A stretch of DNA of 16,534 nt from an uncultured Actinomycetes bacterium (GTDB lineage: Bacteria; Actinomycetota; Thermoleophilia; Solirubrobacterales; 70-9): positions 1 to 16,534 of the forward strand of contig CAMPIP010000032.1 in the NCBI GenBank assembly GCA_946886425.1. Reading direction: 5' to 3'. The notes under the pieces are model-generated. The model worked only from the letters and a program-made list of their open reading frames with translations. It did not search any database and was not told the DNA's origin. Every line of letters starts with the position of its first letter. Within the stretch, counting starts at the first letter, position 1. Of the stretch, positions 1-5,226 are shown piece after piece. The translations under genes were made by a program, and so were the position numbers.

Positions 1-337
1 CCGCCACCCCAGTCAGCGAGAGCACCCGGTTGACCGCGGCGGAGCGGCTCGGCACGAAGCGGACTTCGCGCTCGCCGTCGCAGCGGCGCAGGACGGAGAC
101 GAGCAGGGCGATCCCGGTCGAGTCGATGAACTCGAGCTCGGCGAGGTCGATCACGACCCGGGCCGTGGCCGGGTCCAGCGCCGCCGCCAGCTCGGCGTCG
201 GCGGTCCCGGCATTGGCGAGATCGAGTTCCCCGGCGAAGGCGACGACCCGGCTGTCGCCGTCGAGGCGCAGGCTGACCTTCAGAGTCCCGTCGAGTACGT
301 TGCGCTGCTGTACTGCGGTCAATTCCGATACCTCCAT
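1..337 (-). CDS. STAS-domain anti-sigma factor antagonist (partial, C-terminus off the window)
   Basis: Reading the minus strand from ATG at 337 gives 112 residues open to the window edge. The predicted beta/alpha pattern is that of a STAS domain. The segment IDLAELEFIDSTGIALLV (about residues 62-79) holds the conserved D-S-T-G loop whose serine is phosphorylated by RsbW-type kinases in SpoIIAA/RsbV proteins. The expected role is a partner switch: unphosphorylated antagonist binds the anti-sigma ATPase and frees the sigma factor. The gene is divergent from the RsbW-like ATPase at 571, with 233 nt between them, and a sigma factor follows, which supports the role. No good Shine-Dalgarno precedes the ATG, and the start lies inside the palindrome CCTCCATGGAGG. 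The family call is secure; the exact start is less so. Confidence 0.85.
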   Translation of the reverse strand, partial: MEVSELTAVQQRNVLDGTLKVSLRLDGDSRVVAFAGELDLANAGTADAELAAALDPATARVVIDLAELEFIDSTGIALLVSVLRRCDGEREVRFVPSRSAAVNRVLSLTGVA

Positions 338-489
338 GGAGGGTGACGATGGAGGTCCTGCGACGGCTCGTCGGCCCGATCGCAGTCTGGTCAACCGGGA
401 ACGCTCCCCCGACACCCGCACACGCAAGCATCGGACGAACCCGTTTGACCATGCTAGCGGACGTTGAGGGGTGGTCGATCGAACGCCGA

Positions 490-515
490 GTTTCGCGGGG
501 AGTGGGCTGGGGTAG
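490..515 (+). promoter_or_regulatory. Candidate SigB/F-type promoter for the anti-sigma gene
   Basis: GTTTCG (490-495), a 14-nt spacer and GGGTAG (510-515) match the SigB/SigF promoter type (GTTT...GGGTA). The start codon at 571 lies 55 nt downstream and has its own AAGGA ribosome site, so an ordinary leader of about 45-50 nt is expected. This would be autoregulation of the partner-switch module. Confidence 0.55.
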
Positions 516-570
516 CCGGGACATTCGACCGGGCGATATACCCTCGTGCCCGGATGAAGGACTCTCGCGC

Positions 571-1401
571 ATGAACGACGACCGACTCGGCCTCCTCATC
601 ACCCTTCCGGCCAAGGCCGAGAACGTCGCGGTCGTCCGGCACGCGGTCGCAGGTCTGGCTGATCAGTTGGGGATGCGCGAACCATCGGTGGGGGACCTGA
701 AGACGGTCGTCACGGAGGCCTGCATGAACGTGGTCGTCCACGCCTACGACGGCGAGGAGACGGGGCCGCTGCAGGTCGAGGCCCTCGCCGAGGGCGAGGG
801 GTTGACCGTCTCGGTGCGGGATTTCGGACGAGGCATCCGGCCCACCGCCGGGGACGAGCGCCAGAGCCTCCGCATCGGCCTCACCCTGATCGCCGCCCTT
901 TCCAGCAGCTTCTCGATCTCCGGCGGGCTCAACAAGGGCACCGAAGTGATCATGCACCTGCTGCTCGATCCCGCCGCCGGCGATGGTGCCGTCAGCGACG
1001 CCGACGCGGGCGCGGTCTCGGCCCCGGAGGAGGCGGACCTGCGGATCGAGGGCCCGCACATCGTCGCGCCGGTGCTGGAGCGGGTGATCGGCGCCCTCGC
1101 CGCCCGCCACCCGATCGGGATCGACCGCCTCAACGACGTCCTCCTGCTCGCCGACGCCGTCTCCGACGGCGTCCCGCGGGCCCTCGAGGATGGCCCCTAC
1201 CGGTTCGCGGTCGGCGACGGCGACGGCGGCATCGACCTCCGCGTCGGCCCGCTTCCCGAGGGCGCCAGCGAGCGCCTCCGCGATGGCCTCTCCCTGCCCG
1301 AGGTCGGCGGATCGCTGGAGAAGCTGGCCGACGAGGTCAGCATCGAGCAGGGCGAAGCCGGCGAGTACCTGATCGTCCGCTTCGACGGCGCTCCGGCCTG
1401 A
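571..1401 (+). CDS. RsbW-like anti-sigma ATPase/serine kinase with a degenerate second ATPase-like half
   Basis: The product has 276 residues from ATG 571, which is preceded by AAGGA about 9 nt upstream. Residues 1-132 form a HATPase_c_2 (RsbW/SpoIIAB-type) domain. The N box is E49-x3-N53, the G1 box D84-F-G86-R-G88 and the G2 box around RIGLTLI (101-107). Such proteins bind a SigB/F-type sigma factor and phosphorylate a STAS antagonist, here presumably the protein encoded at 1-337. After an Ala/Asp-rich linker (about 133-155), residues 160-275 repeat the same order of elements (RLNDVLLLADAVSDGV, then GDGDGGIDLRVG, then an EYLIVRF strand) without the catalytic N and G1 residues. This looks like a pseudo-ATPase duplicate. 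The frame is open upstream to 343, but only the 571 start has a ribosome site and sits at the expected domain edge. The gene converges on the sigma gene with 3 nt between stop codons. Confidence 0.88.
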   Translation: MNDDRLGLLITLPAKAENVAVVRHAVAGLADQLGMREPSVGDLKTVVTEACMNVVVHAYDGEETGPLQVEALAEGEGLTVSVRDFGRGIRPTAGDERQSLRIGLTLIAALSSSFSISGGLNKGTEVIMHLLLDPAAGDGAVSDADAGAVSAPEEADLRIEGPHIVAPVLERVIGALAARHPIGIDRLNDVLLLADAVSDGVPRALEDGPYRFAVGDGDGGIDLRVGPLPEGASERLRDGLSLPEVGGSLEKLADEVSIEQGEAGEYLIVRFDGAPA

Positions 1402-1404
1402 AGG

Positions 1405-2220
1405 TCAACGGCCCTGCCCGGGGTCGCGTTCCTCGATCTCCTCGCGGATCCGCCGCAGGGTGTCGCGGAGGATCCGCGAGACGTGCATCTGCGAGAAGCC
1501 GATCCGCTCGGCGATCTGCGACTGCGTGAGATCGTCGACGAAGCGGAGCCGCAGCACCGTCCGCTCCCGCTCGTCTAAGCCCGGCAGCGCCGCTTCCAGG
1601 GCGGCCTTGCCCTCGACCAGCTCGTAGCCCTCATCCTCGGCCCCGATCCACTCGGCGGCCGGCGCTTCCTCGGCGTCCTCGGCGCTGGCTGGGCGGTCCA
1701 GCGAAAGCGGGCGGCGGTTGTGGTTTGCCTCGAGCGCCTCCAGCACCTCGCTCTCGTCCATCCCCAGCCGCCGGGCGATCTCGGCGACGCTCGGCGAGCG
1801 CTGCAGCTCCCGGGTCAGGGTGGCGATCGCCTTGTCGACGTCGGCGAGGCGATCGTGGAGGCTGCGCGGCACCCGCACCGTCCAGACGCGGTCGCGGAAA
1901 TGGCGTTTCAGCTCGCCGAGGATCGTCGGCGAGGCGAAAGCGGTGAAGGGGACGCCGCGGCCGGGGTCGAAGCGGTCGATCGCGTTGACAAGGCCGAGGC
2001 TGGCTACCTGGAGCAGGTCGTCGTAGGACTCGCTGGCGCTGCGGTAGCGCTGGGTCAGCTTGCTGGCGAAGGGCAGGTAGCGCCGGATCAGCTCTTCCCG
2101 GACGTGGGAGTCGTGGCCCGCCGCGAAACGGGCCCACAGCTTCTCCTCGCTGGCCAAGCGCAGCTGGGGATCTGAATCGGGGCTCCAGGTTTCGCTGTGC
2201 TGGTGCGGCTCCGCGGCCAT
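1405..2220 (-). CDS. SigB/SigF/SigG-family RNA polymerase sigma factor (copy 1)
   Basis: The product has 271 residues from ATG 2220, preceded by GGAGAG at good spacing. The frame is open 29 codons further upstream, but that extension would cover the promoter and has no ribosome site. Region 2 spans about residues 45-125 (DLLQVASLGLVNAIDRFDP and the -10-reading FRDRVWTVRVPRSLHD). Region 3 is at about 130-165. Region 4 is at about 205-265, with the helix-turn-helix TQSQIAERIGFSQMHVSRIL that reads the -35 element. The sequence pattern is that of stress sigma factors controlled by RsbW-like ATPases, and such an ATPase is encoded tail-to-tail at 571-1401. A close paralogue lies at 6987-7793. A GTTT...GGGTAC promoter upstream suggests positive autoregulation. 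Confidence 0.93.
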   Translation of the reverse strand: MAAEPHQHSETWSPDSDPQLRLASEEKLWARFAAGHDSHVREELIRRYLPFASKLTQRYRSASESYDDLLQVASLGLVNAIDRFDPGRGVPFTAFASPTILGELKRHFRDRVWTVRVPRSLHDRLADVDKAIATLTRELQRSPSVAEIARRLGMDESEVLEALEANHNRRPLSLDRPASAEDAEEAPAAEWIGAEDEGYELVEGKAALEAALPGLDERERTVLRLRFVDDLTQSQIAERIGFSQMHVSRILRDTLRRIREEIEERDPGQGR

Positions 2221-2282
2221 GTCCCATCTCTCCGCGGCCGGGGGGGCGCCCCTCGGCCGACCCTCGTACCGGTTTAGACGGG

Positions 2283-2309
2283 GTACCCGCGCGGGGGGAG
2301 GGGCCAAAC
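2283..2309 (-). promoter_or_regulatory. Candidate SigB/F-type promoter of sigma factor copy 1
   Basis: On the minus strand GTTTGG (2309-2304), a 15-nt spacer and GGGTAC (2288-2283) form a near-consensus SigB/F-type promoter. Transcription would start near 2276, giving a leader of about 55 nt that contains the GGAGAG ribosome site before ATG 2220. Confidence 0.65.
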
Positions 2310-2321
2310 GGCGGAGCGGAG

Positions 2322-2346
2322 GTTTCGCGCCGCCGCGGCGGGGGAC
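2322..2346 (+). promoter_or_regulatory. Weak SigB/F-like promoter candidate for the PfpI gene
   Basis: GTTTCG (2322-2327), a 13-nt spacer and GGGGAC (2341-2346). The -10 box has one mismatch to GGGTAC. It lies 45 nt before ATG 2392 and is divergent from the sigma promoter. Confidence 0.25.
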
Positions 2347-2391
2347 CGAGAAGGGAAGGGAGAAACGACGAGCGAAAGCGAGGCAGAGCTG

Positions 2392-2964
2392 ATGTCAGAC
2401 GAGCTGCGAGGCAAACGAGTCGCCTTCCTGATGTCCAACGAGGGGGTGGAGCAGGTCGAGCTCGAGAAGCCCTTGGAGGCAATCCGCGAAGCCGGCGCCG
2501 AGGCCGACCTGCTGGCTCCCGAGGAAGGCGAGATCCAGGCCTTCAACCACCTCGACAGGGGCGACGCCTTCGAGGCCGATCGGGCGGTGGGGGATGCCGA
2601 CGCGGGCGAGTACGACGCCCTGGTGCTGCCGGGCGGAGTCGCCAACCCCGACCAACTGCGCGGCAAACCGGAGGCGGTCGAGTTCGCCCGCGCCTTCTTT
2701 GAGGCCGGCAAGCCGGTTGGGGTGATCTGCCACGGCCCCTGGACCCTGGTCGAGGCCGACGTGGTCCGCGGGCGCACGATCACCTCTTGGCCGACCCTGC
2801 GGACCGACCTCCGCAACGCCGGGGCCGAGTGGGTCGACGAGGAGGTTCACGTCGACCAGGGGCTGGTCAGCAGCCGCAAGCCGGACGACCTGCCGGCCTT
2901 CTGCGCCAAAATCGTCGAGGAGTTCGCGGAGGGCGTCCACGAGGGCCAGAAAGCCGCCGCTTGA
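2392..2964 (+). CDS. DJ-1/PfpI-family protein (stress-type cysteine hydrolase/deglycase-like)
   Basis: The product has 190 residues from ATG 2392, with GAGG about 8 nt upstream. It is a complete single-domain DJ-1/PfpI protein: a Rossmann-like start (GKRVAFLMSNEGVE, residues 7-20, with the usual acidic residue), the YDALVLPGGVANPD segment (about 74-87) and the nucleophile elbow VICHGPW with Cys113 followed by His114. Length and motif order fit the bacterial PfpI/YhbO branch. Members have been reported as intracellular peptidases or as enzymes acting on glycated proteins; which applies here cannot be told from sequence. No signal peptide is present, so it is cytosolic. Its position beside a stress sigma factor, with a weak SigB/F-like promoter in front, fits a general-stress gene. 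Confidence 0.92.
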   Translation: MSDELRGKRVAFLMSNEGVEQVELEKPLEAIREAGAEADLLAPEEGEIQAFNHLDRGDAFEADRAVGDADAGEYDALVLPGGVANPDQLRGKPEAVEFARAFFEAGKPVGVICHGPWTLVEADVVRGRTITSWPTLRTDLRNAGAEWVDEEVHVDQGLVSSRKPDDLPAFCAKIVEEFAEGVHEGQKAAA

Positions 2965-2967
2965 GCG

Positions 2968-2992
2968 GTTCGGCTTCCTCAGAAGTGGGTAT
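2968..2992 (+). promoter_or_regulatory. Candidate SigB/F-type promoter for the Rho_N small-protein gene
   Basis: GTTCGG (2968-2973), a 13-nt spacer and GGGTAT (2987-2992, the textbook SigB -10). It starts 4 nt after the PfpI stop codon and lies 160 nt before ATG 3153. The 188-nt gap otherwise shows only a weaker GTTTGT-N17-GGGTTA element at 3054-3082. Confidence 0.4.
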
Positions 2993-3152
2993 TGGGATGC
3001 CAGCGATTGAGATTGCGAGGGCCGCCCGGCCCGAGCCCCAGCGGCTTTCACCGGTTTGTTCGCCCGGTTCCCGCTCGGGTTATGACGACCAACCGCTCCG
3101 GCGGCGAGGCGTTCGGACCGGGCGGCTTCGTTTGAGGCGAAAGGAGGGGCCG

Positions 3153-3491
3153 ATGCCACCTCGCGGAGTGAAGAAAGGCAGCAAACGCGAGCGCCAGTAC
3201 AAACACATCAAGAAGAGCGAGAAGGAAGCGGGGCGTTCCAACGATCGCGCCGAGGAGATCGCGGCCCGGGCCGTCAACAAGGAAAAAGCCCGGTCCGGAG
3301 AATCGAAGAGTTCCTCGCGCAGCTCGACCCGGGGGCGCTCGGCGAGCAGCCGCGGTGGCAAGCGGTCGGGCCACGGCCCCGGCGGCCGCACCCGCGAACA
3401 GCTCTACAACGACGCGAAGAAGCTCGGCATCGAGGGTCGCTCGAAGATGAACAAGAAGCAACTGCAGCGGGCGGTCGCCGGCGCCAGTTGA
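3153..3491 (+). CDS. Small basic protein with C-terminal Rho_N (SAP-like) domain
   Basis: The product has 112 residues from ATG 3153, which follows a perfect AAGGAGG at 3141-3147. The frame is open further upstream, including ATG 2997, but that extension has no ribosome site and reads as low-complexity Arg/Pro sequence. Residues 1-50 are strongly basic and helical (KKGSKRERQYKHIKKSEKE, then RAEEIAARAVNKEKARSGE). Residues 51-78 are a Ser/Arg/Gly-rich linker. Residues 79-110 (TREQLYNDAKKLGIEGRSKM then NKKQLQRAV) fit the Rho_N/SAP-like fold that binds nucleic acid. Similar small proteins are often annotated as plasmid stabilization proteins, with little evidence. A nucleic-acid-binding, stress-linked role is inferred. 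It converges on the HAD gene with a 12-nt gap. Confidence 0.82.
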   Translation: MPPRGVKKGSKRERQYKHIKKSEKEAGRSNDRAEEIAARAVNKEKARSGESKSSSRSSTRGRSASSRGGKRSGHGPGGRTREQLYNDAKKLGIEGRSKMNKKQLQRAVAGAS

Positions 3492-3503
3492 GCGATCGTC
3501 CGT

Positions 3504-4166
3504 TCAGCGTGCCACCGCGAGGAGGCGTCCGCGATCCTCGCGCAGCTCCGCGATCGACTCGGCAACCCCGGCGGCACCCGCCTCGCTCAACTCGGCCGCC
3601 GCGAAGCCGCCGGTCAGCACCGCCAGGGTCGGCACGCCGGCCGCGCCGGCCGCTTTGACGTCCCAGACCGAATCGCCGACCAGCAGCCGCGGCCCCTCGG
3701 CCGGCGCCTTCGCCAGCGCCGTCTGCACGAGGTCGGGCGCCGGCTTGGTCGCCTCGACGTCGGCCGAGCTGGTCCAGGCGTCGACCAGCTCGCGGGCGTC
3801 GAGAAGGTCGAGGTAGTGGTCAACCTCGTCCTCTTTCGCCGAGCTGGCCAGGACCACCGCGACGCCGTCCTCGCGTAGCTCCGCGATCAGCTCGCGGGCG
3901 CCCTCCATCGGCTCGACTTCGCCCATCAGCTCCGCGTAGGCCTCGCCCTCGGCGGCGCGGATCGAGTCGCCCTGGCGACGCTCCGCCTCCTCGCCGGCCA
4001 GCGCCGCGACGATCTGGTCGCCTCCCATGCCGATGTGTCGGTGGGCTCGCCACATCTGTACCCGGTACCCGTGTCCTCGGAGGGCCCGGTGCCAGGCGAG
4101 GGCGTGGTGATAGTTGGTGTCGACCAGGGTCCCGTCGACGTCGAGGATCGCGGTCAGCCGTTCCAT
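3504..4166 (-). CDS. HAD-superfamily hydrolase (beta-phosphoglucomutase/Gph-like phosphatase)
   Basis: The product has 220 residues from ATG 4166. Motif I is ILDVDGTLVDT, with nucleophile Asp9 and acid/base Asp11. Motif II is the VVLASSAK serine region. Motif III is the lysine in EATKPAPD. Motif IV is LLVGDSVWDV (GDxxxD, Mg2+ binding). The helical segment after motif I is a type I cap domain, as in phosphoglycolate phosphatase and beta-phosphoglucomutase. The substrate cannot be assigned. The frame continues upstream past 4166, but ATG 4166 places motif I at residue 7 as usual and lies 9 nt after a GGGTAC box. There is no Shine-Dalgarno, so the mRNA is probably leaderless and SigB/F-dependent. 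Confidence 0.9.
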   Translation of the reverse strand: MERLTAILDVDGTLVDTNYHHALAWHRALRGHGYRVQMWRAHRHIGMGGDQIVAALAGEEAERRQGDSIRAAEGEAYAELMGEVEPMEGARELIAELREDGVAVVLASSAKEDEVDHYLDLLDARELVDAWTSSADVEATKPAPDLVQTALAKAPAEGPRLLVGDSVWDVKAAGAAGVPTLAVLTGGFAAAELSEAGAAGVAESIAELREDRGRLLAVAR

Positions 4167-4175
4167 GGGGGGTCC

Positions 4176-4202
4176 GTACCCGCGATTGCGCCGAGGCCAA
4201 AC
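4176..4202 (-). promoter_or_regulatory. Candidate SigB/F-type promoter of the HAD gene (leaderless)
   Basis: On the minus strand GTTTGG (4202-4197), a 15-nt spacer and GGGTAC (4181-4176). Hexamers and spacer length are identical to the sigma-factor promoter at 2283-2309. The ATG begins 9 nt after the -10 box, so the 5' leader would be only a few nt. Confidence 0.65.
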
Positions 4203-4208
4203 GGGTAA
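4184..4208 (+). promoter_or_regulatory. Candidate SigB/F-type promoter of the 63-residue membrane protein (leaderless)
   Basis: GATTGC (4184-4189, one mismatch to GTTT), a 13-nt spacer and GGGTAA (4203-4208). ATG 4218 begins 9 nt later and has no Shine-Dalgarno. The two hexamers interleave with those of the divergent HAD promoter: its -35 (4197-4202) directly abuts this -10. Confidence 0.45.
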
Positions 4209-4217
4209 GCGGGCGCC

Positions 4218-4409
4218 ATGTCGTCGATCAAGAGCACCCTCGCCCGCAAAGCGGTCAAGGCGACCGCCAAGCACAGCGCCCACGGGACCGCCTCGAAGCT
4301 GCGCCGCGATCCGCTCCGCGCCGCGACCCTGCTCGCGGTCGGCGTTCTGCTCGGCGCCTTCGCCGGCTGGACGGCGGGCCGCAACAGCGCCACGCCGTCC
4401 AGCGGCTGA
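4218..4409 (+). CDS. Small single-pass membrane protein, unrecognised family
   Basis: The product has 63 residues. The N-terminal 30 residues are basic and Ala/Ser-rich (KSTLARKAVKATAKHSAHG). One hydrophobic segment follows at about residues 36-52 (ATLLAVGVLLGAFAGWTAG), then a short Ser/Pro tail. The positive-inside rule puts the N-terminus in the cytoplasm. No known domain was recognised. It converges on the next gene with only 8 nt between stop codons. Support comes from the GGGTAA box at fixed distance, the absence of a competing longer frame and a plausible membrane topology. It could be a stress-induced membrane microprotein. Confidence 0.6.
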   Translation: MSSIKSTLARKAVKATAKHSAHGTASKLRRDPLRAATLLAVGVLLGAFAGWTAGRNSATPSSG

Positions 4410-4417
4410 GGCCCCGC

Positions 4418-4651
4418 TCAGGCCGAGGCGATGCGGGAGCGCAGCAGCTCCTTGCCCTGTTCGGCGCCCTTGCGGCTGGTCTCCTGGGCGCGCCGGAAGA
4501 ACTCGGCGAGCTCGGAGTCGTCGGCCCGCTCGGCGTCCTGGATGTAGTTCTCCAAGCGCAGCACGTTGCTGAGGCACTGCTCGACGAACCAGATGACGTT
4601 GTAGTCCTTGTCCTTGGTGCCGGTCACCCCACCGGCCTCTTGCACGGCCAT
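4418..4651 (-). CDS. Conserved-looking 77-residue helical protein, function unknown
   Basis: The product has 77 residues from ATG 4651, which has a strong GAGGAG ribosome site 5 nt upstream. After a short flexible start (MAVQEAGGVTGTKDKDYN) the protein is predicted as two amphipathic helices (VIWFVEQCLSNVLRLENYIQ and SELAEFFRRAQETSRKGAEQ). The pattern recalls short ferritin-like helical hairpin proteins (acidic residues in ExxxA/ELAEFFR spacing), but a metal site is not evident, so this is only a suggestion. A GTTTAG-N12-GGGTAA promoter lies 38 nt upstream. The frame stays open to 5137, but that stretch overlaps the real genes on the other strand. Confidence 0.75.
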   Translation of the reverse strand: MAVQEAGGVTGTKDKDYNVIWFVEQCLSNVLRLENYIQDAERADDSELAEFFRRAQETSRKGAEQGKELLRSRIASA

Positions 4652-4688
4652 TAGCTCCTCCTCGTTGCGGATTGCGGACCTCCCTCGG

Positions 4689-4712
4689 TTACCCGCGGGG
4701 AGTTGGCTAAAC
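4689..4712 (-). promoter_or_regulatory. Candidate SigB/F-type promoter of the 77-residue protein
   Basis: On the minus strand GTTTAG (4712-4707), a 12-nt spacer and GGGTAA (4694-4689). The B. subtilis SigB spacing of 12-14 fits. The leader would be about 30 nt and holds the GAGGAG ribosome site. Confidence 0.55.
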
Positions 4713-4739
4713 GCCGTCCCGGCGGCGGCGGGGCGAAGA

Positions 4740-4765
4740 GTTTGGCCGCGCTGGCACTGGGGTAC
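4740..4765 (+). promoter_or_regulatory. Candidate SigB/F-type promoter of the three-gene membrane/USP operon (leaderless)
   Basis: GTTTGG (4740-4745), a 14-nt spacer and GGGTAC (4760-4765). ATG 4775 begins 9 nt after the -10 box, as at the HAD gene. The promoter falls inside the longer frame that could start at 4703, which argues for the 4775 start. Confidence 0.65.
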
Positions 4766-4774
4766 CCGGCGGCC

Positions 4775-4993
4775 ATGTACCTCGTTCCCCTGATCGTGAT
4801 CGTCGTCCTGGTCCTTGCCGTCGGCTTCTGGTCGCCGATCTTCGCCGTGGCGATTGCCGCCGTGGCCTTCGTCGGCTTCCTCGTCTACCGCGGGTTCAAC
4901 CGCGGCCGCGAGGAAGAAGAGGCGACTCCCCCGGGGGTGAGCCCCAGGCGGGATCCCGAGGACAACCAGCACGGCATCTGGGGCGAGCGATGA
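4775..4993 (+). CDS. Small two-helix membrane protein, first gene of a three-gene operon
   Basis: The product has 72 residues. Two hydrophobic stretches (about residues 2-18 and 21-38: LVPLIVIVVLVLAVGF and FAVAIAAVAFVGFLVY) form a membrane hairpin. A charged cytoplasmic tail ends in GIWGER, an ending I associate with a group of small actinobacterial membrane proteins (recollection, not verified). The start was chosen at 4775 rather than 4703: a SigB/F-type promoter sits at 4740-4765 and the hydrophobic segment begins at once. The stop overlaps the next start as ATGA, so translation of the two genes is coupled. Function unknown. Confidence 0.72.
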   Translation: MYLVPLIVIVVLVLAVGFWSPIFAVAIAAVAFVGFLVYRGFNRGREEEEATPPGVSPRRDPEDNQHGIWGER

Positions 4994-5226
4994 GCGTCGC
5001 GGGGGACCGGGGGCCAGGCGACCGCGAGCCGCCCGACGAGGATCTGATCGAGAAAGAGGAGGACGCGGCCGCCGCCGAAGCCGCGCGGATCGGCGGTCGG
5101 GTGCCCCGCGACGAGGAGGACCCGGCGCGGCAGCCACTCACCGAGGCGGGCGAGGGCGAGTCCGAGGGATTCGAGCTGGCCGAGAGGGACCTCGAAGAAA
5201 GGGACCAGGAGGAGGACGAGCGATGA
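4990..5226 (+). CDS. Small very acidic protein, function unknown
   Basis: The product has 78 residues, overlapping both neighbours by ATGA junctions (4990-4993 and 5223-5226), which strongly supports it as a translated operon member. About a third of the residues are Asp/Glu, with no hydrophobic segment or cysteine. It is probably disordered or weakly helical. Segments such as EAARIGGRVPRDEEDPA and LTEAGEGESEGFELAE resemble a motif I believe recurs in short actinobacterial proteins, but I cannot name a family. Coupled to two membrane proteins, it may be a soluble partner or charge-rich regulator (inference). Confidence 0.72.
   Translation: MSVAGDRGPGDREPPDEDLIEKEEDAAAAEAARIGGRVPRDEEDPARQPLTEAGEGESEGFELAERDLEERDQEEDER

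Noticed and set aside
343..570. N-terminal extension of the RsbW-like protein from 343
   Set aside because: The frame is open, but the added residues are Arg/Pro-rich with no ribosome site, span the GTTTCG/GGGTAG promoter and precede a normal domain start at 571.
3054..3082. GTTTGT-N17-GGGTTA as a second promoter of the Rho_N gene
   Set aside because: The spacer is too long compared with the other sites and the -10 has a mismatch; the site at 2968-2992 fits better.
4703..4774. Earlier start of the first operon membrane protein at 4703
   Set aside because: The promoter at 4740-4765 lies inside this stretch, and the hydrophobic segment begins right after ATG 4775.
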